This document shows, piece after piece, positions 7,201 to 14,204 of a stretch of DNA of 16,274 nucleotides. Numbering within the stretch: the stretch's first letter is position 1; each line of letters opens with the position of its first letter. The DNA lies in assembly GCA_041178325.1 (NCBI GenBank), contig JBEGVN010000095.1:1-16274 (forward strand), given 5' to 3'. The notes below the pieces were generated by a model, which searched no databases, was not told the DNA's origin, and saw only the letters and a list, made by a program, of their open reading frames with translations. The stretch comes from UBA6136 sp041178325. GTDB taxonomy: Bacteria > Pseudomonadota > Gammaproteobacteria > Methylococcales > Methylococcaceae. Position numbers and translations under genes: made by a program.

Positions 7201-8255
7201 GGGCCGAGGTCTACATTGACCGCCGCTACATTGCCCGAATCATTGAGCGATACAACGCAACATTGTTTTCCAATGCTCCGGGATTCATTACGCCATTCTT
7301 TTACTGGGCAGATACCGTGCAGGATGCACTGCATCGATACGGAATTCGAGCACACCGTGGGGTTGTCACCATTCATCGGACGCCGGATGAACGCATGGGT
7401 ATGGAAGAAGCTAACAATGCCGCTGAAGAGAACATGGTCTACGCCCAACTGGGGGGTATTCGGTTTAACGGAGGTGAACCCCAGTCTCGAGACAAGGTGA
7501 GGAAAGGGTCTCGCTACGAAGATGCAAGTCACCCCTTCCAAACGGTGCTTTCTGACAGCCTTTCAGGGCTCAGAGCCAAATATGACGGAAAGCTTTCTCC
7601 TGAAGTTATGCGCTTGATCAACCGACGACTGATTGATCTGGCTGATGGACTGGTGACTGAATTTCAGATTGGGTTCTACCGGAAAGAAATCGTCAATCAA
7701 TCCATCTGGTCGGTTATTCGATGGATTCCCGGCATTCAGCGGATTTACGAAATTTTGATCGCCAATGACATCGATCTCAAAAATCTGGCCGGCGATGCCG
7801 ATACCGCCAATCAAGCGCAGATTCAGTCCACAAAGCATCCTGTTTCCCCCATGGACATTCATGGCAACACCATGAATCCACGCTGTACATTCAGCGCGAT
7901 GAGAACGGAAACGCAGCCGGAGGACAAGCCCTTTGCTGTGCTTGCCTTCACGGAAGATGGGCTGACTATTCATCTCAACCAGTCGGCATTTTTTGGCTCT
8001 GGCCGAAATCTTGGGAGAGAAATGCGGCTTCGACGCGGGCGGAGAGGGGAGTCAGCACCCTGGGTAGGTGGCAGTTCCGCTGAGGGTATCCGTCTTTTGG
8101 GATTCATCCAGCGTAGGGGGGGGCGAGAGTTATTTGTCATTCAGGCCCCTGAAATTGATCTTGAACTTCTTCTTCCCATTGGAGAGTTGACTGAGGAGCA
8201 ACGACATTACATCGAAACCGGAGGCCAGACCTCGGTAATGGTCGAGGCTGCCTGA
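4233..8255 (+). CDS. Giant membrane protein: S2P-like membrane domain, class II glutamine amidotransferase domain, SIS domain(s)
   Basis: About 1340 residues, numbered from the ATG at 4233. (a) Residues 19-160 are membrane helices with HGVGH (40-44), GGILAN (101-106) and LSLPDWQG (149-156), in the order and spacing of the HExxH, GPLxN and NxxPxxxDG motifs of M50 site-2 proteases, but with the catalytic Glu replaced by Gly. (b) From Cys167 (ACGPAFAV) a class II glutamine amidotransferase domain like GlmS/PurF: LRYATGG (269-275), NAQPH (281-285), AHNGD (315-319) and NSDSRS (359-364) keep the Arg, Asn-Gly and Asp that bind glutamine. (c) At 626-840 a GlmS-like linker and SIS domain with GVSNSAQTQSTL (739-750) where GlmS has ISQSGETADTL. 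(d) Two membrane segments (about 919-974), a region weakly resembling a second SIS domain (about 985-1040) and a C-terminal domain. GlmS itself is soluble and about 610 aa. Start choice: an in-frame ATG at 4170 would overlap the previous gene by 80 bp; GTG at 4251 is another candidate. No function is assigned. Confidence 0.75.
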   Translation: MERVSKVASRSKTNRIDLIFLGFLRFSVQVLFILPAQLIHGVGHAIALFAVTGKQDYLSLEVLLESRLWSDLLKETWPTSAGPVIPAPTLTRMATRCVSLGGILANVSSIGVALSFLSSLNVDVDSGIDDLLVALWLTLFMGSSFFACLSLPDWQGALSGETPYWACGPAFAVRRGLGAAQERPPASDRLLGLTEILAREASTRGGQSGGFSVMTQRKGAPSIIFDKVVKGKRDDIVRILMGRLRSLLGKAVREQYRAPPSFEAVLLHLRYATGGATHWHNAQPHWFEHFESMVHHRVTGGQLEMRIGEVFNMIAHNGDMDGVYLEVTIDGQIVRHYFTQREARAFLTQAMPWTSSEGNSDSRSVAEWVDFHLTQGLTYKSLRYAWFTSALDFNRDIAKGRSSDGELFEWAEKLDQTMILIRKEFEHEGTVLNALNELPESARNALRRVLEETVGSHLAVDALDRFVRSFEQAFLNQDLAWVMRRASRDMVGEFALMVCTTLESCMGVFCLTQAFSLGYNQTLEEIFGSAEPMGVTSALQQGEADDASIQIYLKDGQYALIEFESNREDGPIRIFDQASPDDDLRAQPQVAVKASLPNVGEITTDSDWFPVNANPRIQRARPYSQVNAIQKDLSEIPYVLTRVRQSFEQGGENMATMARFSAVLFGNLLDPDREHLAHDLVLFGVDFNQDLLQEFTLALKAILPGLRIRAENSGNVLKEMKRSKREGTGTYGRRTVFLGVSNSAQTQSTLAVVRKARELVGQERCFVLTQTFLNSMSEALGQSYHPEAPLLPNTFVNLSDYSPDGSTGRRRAEAATLVVAATQAVLTEILLQLTEGAIHAFEEVDPGILGRASNDFRLRSDLNETDIEAFRDFQTAIYEVEIPNRVGYNSAGEPIHSPDLATIDREAIDRAENQVEFVRAYAFFAAYIFIATVLGLPVFAVILSPMVFIPGVGILSHVLDTALFLTALWLIHLGIRKWQGRPLLERIGARAEVYIDRRYIARIIERYNATLFSNAPGFITPFFYWADTVQDALHRYGIRAHRGVVTIHRTPDERMGMEEANNAAEENMVYAQLGGIRFNGGEPQSRDKVRKGSRYEDASHPFQTVLSDSLSGLRAKYDGKLSPEVMRLINRRLIDLADGLVTEFQIGFYRKEIVNQSIWSVIRWIPGIQRIYEILIANDIDLKNLAGDADTANQAQIQSTKHPVSPMDIHGNTMNPRCTFSAMRTETQPEDKPFAVLAFTEDGLTIHLNQSAFFGSGRNLGREMRLRRGRRGESAPWVGGSSAEGIRLLGFIQRRGGRELFVIQAPEIDLELLLPIGELTEEQRHYIETGGQTSVMVEAA

Positions 8256-8310
8256 AGTCATGTGAAGCTCAAAAGAACAAGAAAAAAAACTGAGACGAGG
8301 GGAGGATGAA

Positions 8311-10761
8311 ATGATGATCATCGCCATCATTGCACTGATTACAGGCATTCTGATTCACATCGGACTGCATCGAAGAATTCAGGCCAAAGGGGGTGGAATC
8401 GTTCGAGTCTACAGAACGACTTTGATGACGCTGGTTCTCGTGATTCTTGTTGCTGCCGTAGCGGGAGCATCTATTCCAGAAATTGTTTTATTGGTGGCAT
8501 ATTGCCTTGGACTAAGCCATTTCGTAGTTGCGGCACTGGCTGGACGTTTCTGGGGCAAAGTCGGAAATGGCACACTGGGGGTGCTTTACCTTTTTCTTGG
8601 TGGATACCTTTATTCGATGGGCCAGTTGCCCTATGGGGATGCGCCCTTCAGGCAAATTTCTAACAACCAGCCTATTCCTTTTGTCAGAGATGCCTATCCT
8701 CAGGAGTGGATCACCGGGCTACCTTTGGGTCCAAAGCCTGAGCAAGTCAGCGAGACATTAACAATCCCCGCGGCCATCCAGAAAATGAGGAGCTCAAATC
8801 CAGAAGGGCTCGATCCGACGACGATGCAATGGAGCGATCTTGAGAGCGTTCTTGAACTGGATTCCCATGTTCGACAAAGCCTCCAGGCACTGAAACAGCA
8901 TCAGGAGCGTGAGCTCAGTGAAATGTTGTCCGGCCTGAATGAAAGCTCGGTGCATGGGACGGAAATGCGGCGTAATGCCATCAGCCGTGAAAATGTCGAG
9001 GATTTGCTTCGAGATGGCGCCATATCCAAAGCACGCTACCAGACGTTTCTTGAGACCTGGTCTCTCGCGGATCGTGACGAAAAGGCATTTAGAGCCCGGC
9101 AGTCACAAGAACGTTTCCAGCGTTTGTTGGAATTGCTGGAAGACAAGGATGTGACTGAAAGCCATCGTGTCGAACTGATTCGTTTCATGATCCAGCGCTT
9201 TCGCCAGGATGTCCGCCTCATTCAGCCTTTGATCCGACTCTATGATTCGCTGGATTCGGACTACCCGAGGCAAAGACGTTTGAATCAAGAAGTTCTTGCG
9301 CTCTATCTGCAGCGAAGGGAGGCGCTACTCGAAGGATTTGGAGCTATCGGTAATCCCTGTCTTCAGCCGCTGATTGATTACCGAAGAAAGACCATTTCGG
9401 ACATCCACTATTCCCAGGCGGCGCTGGATCAATTTTTGAATGTTCGGTTCGGAATTCATGTACGGCCACTCTATGAAGTAGCAGAACCTGTGGCGATAAG
9501 AAATTTTATCAACCGGGATAAATATCCTCACCTCGGAAAGCTTTCAGGGGCTGCCTATGACCAGGACTATCTTCGTCGCAATCTGATTCGAATCGCTGCC
9601 GAAAACCAGCTTCCCGGAGTGAATGATGCGCCCATGGCACAGGGCGCAGAGAGTATTGCGCAAATCCGCGACCTATTGGCTAGTGGAAGACGAGAGGCGG
9701 TTGACCATCTGGTGGTTCACCCTGACCCAGCGGTCAGATCGACTCTGGCGTGGGTTTTGGCAGAGAAAAAGGACCCTGCCACGGTTCCTTGGGTATTTGA
9801 GTTGATGGCGGATGTCCATCCGGAGGTCAGGCGGATGGCCGCCATCGCTTCGGGGAATTTCAGACTCCACGACAGCCAAAGTGCCAGAGATCCCAAGTTT
9901 CGTGAAATTGTCCGGATGTTGGTGAATTTCAGGACCAACTCAGACGCCTATTCGCGTGCTTTTGCTCTTTCAAGCCTGGTCAACGTGGTCGACCGACAAA
10001 AGGCGCTTTATGTCATCGATCTCGTTTTGAACGATGGAACGTCAGGACACTCACTTCTCGGTGAAAGCGCACCATCCTGGACCAATGAAAGTGAGCGCGA
10101 GGCGGTTCATGGTCTCATTGCGATTCTGTCTTCAACCCCAGATGAGGTTTACGTCAAGACTCATGCTTTGAAAGTCTTGATGGCCATGGATAGCCCAGAT
10201 TCTCTCGGGATCCTGATGCATTACCTACGAAAAATCTATCAGGATACAGGGGCTCGTCCGAGTATGTTGCGTTACATCGTCCCGCACATGACGCTCCCTC
10301 AGGAGGCGGAAAACACTGAAGACGTCATTATCGATTTTGCAAGGCGATACCGCGATGATCCTGATCCCTTGCAGCAACCGCTCAAGGTGCTTCGAGCGAA
10401 TCTCAGTGACTTCTACAACCACTATCAAAGCGCTCCGTTTTTTCAGGCTTTGAGCTTTCTGGAGGCATTTGATCCTGACGAGTATCGCGAATATCTCAAT
10501 GAAACGAAGGAGCATCTCCTCCTGATGCGTGTCATTGAATATGCTCGCGCTACTTGGGGATTCTGGTTAGTACTTTGGCCTTTTTCGGTCCTGATCCTGC
10601 TGGGGCTGCAATATGGGCTAGGACTATTTCTATCGATTGGTGGCGGTGCCCATCGACCTACTCCCAATCGACACGCCAACCCGGCTGCGGATATCCGAAA
10701 TAGGCACCAGGCTCCTGCCGCCGCGATAGTTCCGGTCAAGATCAATCGTACGCACGGATGA
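8311..10761 (+). CDS. Membrane-anchored HEAT-repeat protein
   Basis: An 816-residue protein of unrecognised family. Three or four N-terminal membrane helices (about 2-18, 37-55, 56-78, 87-102) are followed by a largely helical, charged region (about 150-340) that could be coiled coil. HEAT-like repeats follow (about 450-640), seen in HPDPAVRSTLAWVLAEKKDP (470-489) and VHPEVRRMAAIASG (502-515). One more membrane helix (about 750-777) precedes a Pro/Ala/Arg-rich tail of about 40 residues. HEAT solenoids usually hold partner proteins, so a scaffold for the giant amidotransferase-like protein encoded 55 bp upstream is a reasonable inference, not shown by the sequence. GGAGG at 8301-8305 precedes ATG codons at 8311 and 8314; either could be the start. 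The next gene begins 9 bp after its stop, supporting cotranscription. Confidence 0.7.
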   Translation: MMIIAIIALITGILIHIGLHRRIQAKGGGIVRVYRTTLMTLVLVILVAAVAGASIPEIVLLVAYCLGLSHFVVAALAGRFWGKVGNGTLGVLYLFLGGYLYSMGQLPYGDAPFRQISNNQPIPFVRDAYPQEWITGLPLGPKPEQVSETLTIPAAIQKMRSSNPEGLDPTTMQWSDLESVLELDSHVRQSLQALKQHQERELSEMLSGLNESSVHGTEMRRNAISRENVEDLLRDGAISKARYQTFLETWSLADRDEKAFRARQSQERFQRLLELLEDKDVTESHRVELIRFMIQRFRQDVRLIQPLIRLYDSLDSDYPRQRRLNQEVLALYLQRREALLEGFGAIGNPCLQPLIDYRRKTISDIHYSQAALDQFLNVRFGIHVRPLYEVAEPVAIRNFINRDKYPHLGKLSGAAYDQDYLRRNLIRIAAENQLPGVNDAPMAQGAESIAQIRDLLASGRREAVDHLVVHPDPAVRSTLAWVLAEKKDPATVPWVFELMADVHPEVRRMAAIASGNFRLHDSQSARDPKFREIVRMLVNFRTNSDAYSRAFALSSLVNVVDRQKALYVIDLVLNDGTSGHSLLGESAPSWTNESEREAVHGLIAILSSTPDEVYVKTHALKVLMAMDSPDSLGILMHYLRKIYQDTGARPSMLRYIVPHMTLPQEAENTEDVIIDFARRYRDDPDPLQQPLKVLRANLSDFYNHYQSAPFFQALSFLEAFDPDEYREYLNETKEHLLLMRVIEYARATWGFWLVLWPFSVLILLGLQYGLGLFLSIGGGAHRPTPNRHANPAADIRNRHQAPAAAIVPVKINRTHG

Positions 10762-10770
10762 CAGTCAGCC

Positions 10771-12381
10771 ATGGCACAAATTCTAATGATGCTGAGGCTG
10801 CATCCGAAAACACTCTCGTGGGGTTACCTGCTGCTTTTCCTCCTATCAGGGTGCAGCCATAAAATTGGTCCTGACTTCGTGGAGCCTCAAGTCACGACAT
10901 CCTCGGATTGGTTGAATGCAGGCAAGACCGGAATCAAGAAGGGGCCGGTACGAAATTGGTGGACCCTTTTTAAGGATCCGACACTCAATCGGCTGATTGA
11001 CAGAGCCTATAAAAACAACCTTGGCGTCCAGACGGCTGCGCTCAGGATCATGGAGGCGCGGGCAAAACTGGGTATTGCCCGAAGTTTCCTATTTCCGCAG
11101 TTCGGGGAGCTTCGTGCGGATGGACTCTATGAACGGCTCAGCGAACAGTCTCCTTATGAACAGGACCTCAAGGACTACAGCTTTCCTTACTATCAGACAG
11201 GATTCGATACCGCCTGGGAAATCGATATTTGGGGAAAGTTTCGGCGCGGTATAGAGGCTTCTGCTGCCAAGCTGGCTGCTGAAACACTGGAGTACGACGA
11301 CGTTCTGGTGAGTCTGACCGCGGAAGTTGCATCTGCCTACATTCAGATTCGTACTTTCGAGGAACGGCTGAGAATTGCGAGGGAAAACGCAGATCTCCAA
11401 AAAAGAACCTTTCTAATTACGGAGTCGCAATTTCGAAATGGGATCAACACCGAGCTGGATATGCAGCAGGCCAATGCACTTCTTCAGAAGACTTTGGCTG
11501 AAATCACGCATATCGAAACAGGCTTGAGACAGACCCGTAATGCATTATGTCAGCTATTGGGGCTTCCTCCGAGTGATCTTGAGCGCGAGCTTGCGGATTC
11601 AATAGGGATTCCCGTGATCAGCACGTCCGATGACTTCGGGATTCCAGCGGATATTCTTCGGCGTCGACCGGATGTTCGAAAAGCAGCTTTCGAGGCGGCC
11701 GCAGAAAGCGCGCATATCGGCATTGCAAAAAGCGAACTCCTACCCAGTCTGACCCTCGTGGGCTCCGTTGGTTTTGCTTCTGGACAAGTTGATGCGGTTG
11801 ATGCGCTGAATGCGATCAGCCCCTCAGGATTGGCGGGAAAATTTGGGCCCACGATTCGTTGGCCGATTCTGCAGTTCGGAAGGCTCAAGAATAATGTCCG
11901 GGCTCAGGATGCCAAGTTTCAGTCAACCTTAACTAAATACAGAAATACGGTTCTTCACGCACTTCGGGAAGTGGAGGATGGGCTGATTGATTATCGGCAG
12001 TCAATTCAGCGTGTGGCGCGTCTCAAGGAGGGTGTTGCTTCTTCGCGAAGGGCGGCTGACCTCGCAATCATCCAATATCAAAACGGCCTTGAGGATTACA
12101 CCCGGGTACTGAATTCGGAACTCTTTCTGGTCGAACAGCAAGACATGTTGATTGCCAGTGAGGGAGACATCGCAAAGAGCCTGATTCTGGTCTACAAGGC
12201 ACTGGGCGGAGGCTGGGAAATTCGGGATGGCAAGCCCTTGGTCCCTGAGGAAACCGTGAAGCTCATGAAGGAGCGCACGGATTGGGGCGATATTCTGGAT
12301 GAACCGCCACAGGAATTGTTTCGACATCAAGAGACCCCGACCGATCCTGATCCAAAACCTGTGTTTGAGGGAGTTTTGTGA
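10771..12381 (+). CDS. NodT/OprM-type outer-membrane efflux lipoprotein
   Basis: A 536-residue outer-membrane factor that forms the trimeric exit duct of tripartite efflux or type I secretion systems. It has a lipoprotein signal with lipobox LLSGC (Cys28), then the two OEP repeats: the first from NWWTLFKDPTLNRLIDRAYKNN (about 62-83), and the second opening with LRRRPDVRKAAFEAAAESAHIGIAKSELLPSL without break (about 296-327; key residues Arg-Arg-Pro-Asp). The family's usual ending YKALGGGW is at 475-482, yet the protein continues about 54 residues with a charged, Pro-rich tail, which is unusual. It starts 9 bp after the HEAT gene; ATG codons at 10786 and 10789 are alternative starts that still retain the lipobox. 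No membrane fusion protein lies in its own operon. The nearest candidate partner in the window is the divergent MdtN-like pump. Confidence 0.9.
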   Translation: MAQILMMLRLHPKTLSWGYLLLFLLSGCSHKIGPDFVEPQVTTSSDWLNAGKTGIKKGPVRNWWTLFKDPTLNRLIDRAYKNNLGVQTAALRIMEARAKLGIARSFLFPQFGELRADGLYERLSEQSPYEQDLKDYSFPYYQTGFDTAWEIDIWGKFRRGIEASAAKLAAETLEYDDVLVSLTAEVASAYIQIRTFEERLRIARENADLQKRTFLITESQFRNGINTELDMQQANALLQKTLAEITHIETGLRQTRNALCQLLGLPPSDLERELADSIGIPVISTSDDFGIPADILRRRPDVRKAAFEAAAESAHIGIAKSELLPSLTLVGSVGFASGQVDAVDALNAISPSGLAGKFGPTIRWPILQFGRLKNNVRAQDAKFQSTLTKYRNTVLHALREVEDGLIDYRQSIQRVARLKEGVASSRRAADLAIIQYQNGLEDYTRVLNSELFLVEQQDMLIASEGDIAKSLILVYKALGGGWEIRDGKPLVPEETVKLMKERTDWGDILDEPPQELFRHQETPTDPDPKPVFEGVL

Positions 12382-12710
12382 ATCAGATCATTGCCGTGAT
12401 CCCCAGAGAGTCTCTCGAGGCCGTCAGATCGGCATTGCTGGCGCTTGATGTGGGTGGTGTGACTTTGAGCGAAATCTTTGAGCCGGGTCGCAGTATCGCA
12501 TCCAGTGATGAATGGTGGGGTCTTGAGCCGGATGGAATGCTCCGAATAGAGGTGATTTCGCTGCCTGAGAACGTGGAGGAAATGGTTCATGCAATTACAG
12601 CTTGGGTCAGAGAAACCGCAAGCAGGCCTCGTGGAATGATTTTTGTGGCGCAGCTTGAAGGTGTCATTCGCATTCGGACGAAGGAGACCGGTCCCGCAGC
12701 CGTTCGTTGA
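12378..12710 (+). CDS. Divergent PII-like signal-transduction protein
   Basis: A 110-residue protein with the ferredoxin-like PII plan: an N-terminal strand and helix (IIAVIPRESLEAVRSAL), the second strand VTLSEIFEPGR, a T-loop region (37-55), the strand LRIEVISL, a helix, and the strand ending IFVAQLEGVIRIRTKETG. GlnB/GlnK proteins have IFV...VVRIRTGE at the same place, so the C-loop RIR (98-100) is kept. The T-loop is several residues shorter than in GlnB and lacks the uridylylated Tyr51. The B-loop TGKIGDGK, which helps bind ATP, is replaced by a shorter ASRPRG (81-86). It starts with GTG at 12378, overlapping the efflux gene's TGA by three bases (GTGA), with GAGGGAG at 12367-12373 as ribosome binding site. 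Canonical PII proteins read 2-oxoglutarate and ATP/ADP and control AmtB; whether this one binds either is unclear. Confidence 0.8.
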   Translation: MNQIIAVIPRESLEAVRSALLALDVGGVTLSEIFEPGRSIASSDEWWGLEPDGMLRIEVISLPENVEEMVHAITAWVRETASRPRGMIFVAQLEGVIRIRTKETGPAAVR

Positions 12711-12717
12711 CTCTGGG

Positions 12718-14040
12718 TTAGCGGCTATCGGAAAAGTGATAGGCCTGACTTTGGTGAGAGGTAAGATCCAACCCCTCCGTCTCCTCATCAGGCGTTACCC
12801 TAATACCGATTGTTTTATCGAGAAGGGTGAGTATTCCATGGCTTAATGTCGCAGACCAAATCACGACGGATGTGATGGCGATCAGCTGAATGCCGAATTG
12901 AGTAAAAAGATCTTGTCCCATTGGAAGCCCTTGGCCACTCAGGCTAGGCGAGGCAAGGAGCGCCGTCAGTAAGGAGCCTGCAATGCCGGATAATCCATGA
13001 ACAGCGAAAACATCCAGCGCATCATCAATTTCAAGCCGATGTTTGATCCATCGAATGGCGGGAATACCCATACAACCTGCAACGATGCCGGTCATGAATG
13101 CGCCTGTGGGTGTCAGGTATCCGGCGCCAGATGAAATGATGCCGAGGCCCGCTATCAGGCCAGTTGCAATTCCCAGCAAAGTGGGCTTCCCAAGCCGGTA
13201 CCATTCGACTCCCATCCATGTCAGGGAGGCGATGGTCCCGGCGATATGCGTGTTGAGCATGGCAAGCCCGGCTGACCCATTGGTGGCCAGCTCATGCCCC
13301 GGTGCAAAGCCGTGCCAGCCCACCCAGATCATCCCAGTGCCTGTCGCGCAGAGAGTCAAGTTATGCGGGGGAGTTAGGCTACTTGGAAATCCTCGGCGGG
13401 GGCCGAGCATCCAGGCACCGGTCAAGGCCCCAACGCCCGATGCGGCATGGATCACGAGACCACCCGAAAAATCGAGAACACCGATTTGCTGTAACCATCC
13501 GCCTCCCCAGATCCAGTGAACAATTGGGATATAGATCAGGAGCGACCAAAGTGAGGCAAAGAGGAGGAGTGCGGGGAGTTTAATTCTCTCAACCAGGCTA
13601 CCGACGATCAAGGTGGGTGCAAAAATGGCAAAAGCCAGCTGATACATTGTGAAAACTGATTCGGGAACCTCTTGAGTCGCGTTTCCAATGGATAAGCCGC
13701 CTAGAAACAGTCGTGAAAGGCCTCCAATGAAAGGCGAGAGGTCCCCTCCGGACGTGAAAGCTAAAGAGTATCCCAGGGCGAGCCAAAGCATAGAAACCAC
13801 TGCCGCGATCGCAAAGCATGGAAACATCGCGGACAGAGCATTTCGGGTTCGAACTAGACCGCCATAAAAAAGTGCAAGGCCAGGAACCGTCAGAAAGAGG
13901 AGGAGTCCGGTAGCAGACAGGACCCATGCGGTTGCGGCTGGGTCGATGTCATCTGCAAGAGCAGCAATGGGAAAGATACCAAGGTATAGGAGGGACAGTT
14001 TTCCGGCCCAGGAATGCGCAACAAGGCGTAAATATTCCAT
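12718..14040 (-). CDS. amtB: AmtB-type ammonium transporter
   Basis: A 440-residue membrane protein with a cleavable signal peptide (to about ALAD, residue 30) and about eleven transmembrane helices. Family marks are present: LFYGGLVRTRNALS (57-70), the substrate-site region with Asp190 in LDFSGG, the twin pore histidines His198 (GGLVIHAASG) and His348 (DVFAVHGLSG), phenylalanines placed like the gate residues (Phe137 and Phe245), and the cytoplasmic C-terminal motif EETEGLDLTSHQSQAY that contacts PII in E. coli AmtB. It conducts ammonium/ammonia into the cell. AGGGGAAG lies just before the ATG at 14038-14040. It is transcribed convergently with the PII-like gene, only 7 bp apart, rather than in the common glnK-amtB order. 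The C-terminal motif is intact, so a PII-type regulator could act on it. Confidence 0.95.
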   Translation of the reverse strand: MEYLRLVAHSWAGKLSLLYLGIFPIAALADDIDPAATAWVLSATGLLLFLTVPGLALFYGGLVRTRNALSAMFPCFAIAAVVSMLWLALGYSLAFTSGGDLSPFIGGLSRLFLGGLSIGNATQEVPESVFTMYQLAFAIFAPTLIVGSLVERIKLPALLLFASLWSLLIYIPIVHWIWGGGWLQQIGVLDFSGGLVIHAASGVGALTGAWMLGPRRGFPSSLTPPHNLTLCATGTGMIWVGWHGFAPGHELATNGSAGLAMLNTHIAGTIASLTWMGVEWYRLGKPTLLGIATGLIAGLGIISSGAGYLTPTGAFMTGIVAGCMGIPAIRWIKHRLEIDDALDVFAVHGLSGIAGSLLTALLASPSLSGQGLPMGQDLFTQFGIQLIAITSVVIWSATLSHGILTLLDKTIGIRVTPDEETEGLDLTSHQSQAYHFSDSR

Positions 14041-14072
14041 TGTCTTCCCCTGAGCGCGAATGAAGGGTTGCA

Positions 14073-14108
14073 GATCTGAAAAGATCGGCCCCCGGATACC
14101 TTGGTATC
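14073..14108 (-). promoter_or_regulatory. Two short inverted repeats in the amtB leader
   Basis: Upstream of amtB lie a perfect palindrome, GATACC-TT-GGTATC (14095-14108), centred about 61 bp before the start, and a 5-bp hairpin GATCT-GAAA-AGATC (14073-14086). A further GGTATC half-site occurs at 14166-14171. The first has the look of a protein-binding site and the second of a leader hairpin. No sigma-54 promoter (TGGCAC-N5-TTGCW), common for amtB, is visible. Confidence 0.3.
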
Positions 14109-14116
14109 AGCGTTTC

Positions 14117-14136
14117 AAAAAACCCGCAAAAGGCGG
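14117..14136 (-). terminator. Rho-independent terminator after the HPP gene
   Basis: On the minus strand, CCGC-CTTTT-GCGG (14136-14124) is followed by G and six T residues (14122-14117). The stem is short but GC-only and the U-tract is good. It sits 69 bp beyond the HPP stop codon and 76 bp before the amtB start, so it most simply ends the reductase-HPP transcript and isolates amtB. Confidence 0.6.
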
Positions 14137-14163
14137 ACCGGTGAACCGATAAGTACTGTTTTA

Positions 14164-14192
14164 ATGGTATCGAGAGAAAACATATTATTCAA
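14164..14192 (-). promoter_or_regulatory. Possible amtB promoter upstream of the terminator hairpin
   Basis: On the minus strand TTGAAT (14187-14192) and TACCAT (14164-14169) are separated by exactly 17 bp. If used, transcription would start near 14157 and pass through the hairpin at 14117-14136 before amtB, making the hairpin an attenuator-like element. The -10 box matches the consensus at only four of six positions. Confidence 0.25.
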
Positions 14193-14204
14193 CTGGAAAC
14201 AGTC

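Noticed and set aside
6900..7541. A 213-codon open frame on the minus strand inside the giant gene.
   Set aside because: It lies wholly antisense to a frame with recognisable domains and has no family features; low-complexity composition fits a shadow frame.
4233..8255. Naming the giant gene glmS.
   Set aside because: It shares domain types with GlmS but has extra membrane domains and lacks key isomerase residues.
8306..8313. ATG-AAA-TGA directly after GGAGG before the HEAT gene.
   Set aside because: Two-codon frame too close to the Shine-Dalgarno sequence; the ATG codons at 8311 and 8314 fit better.
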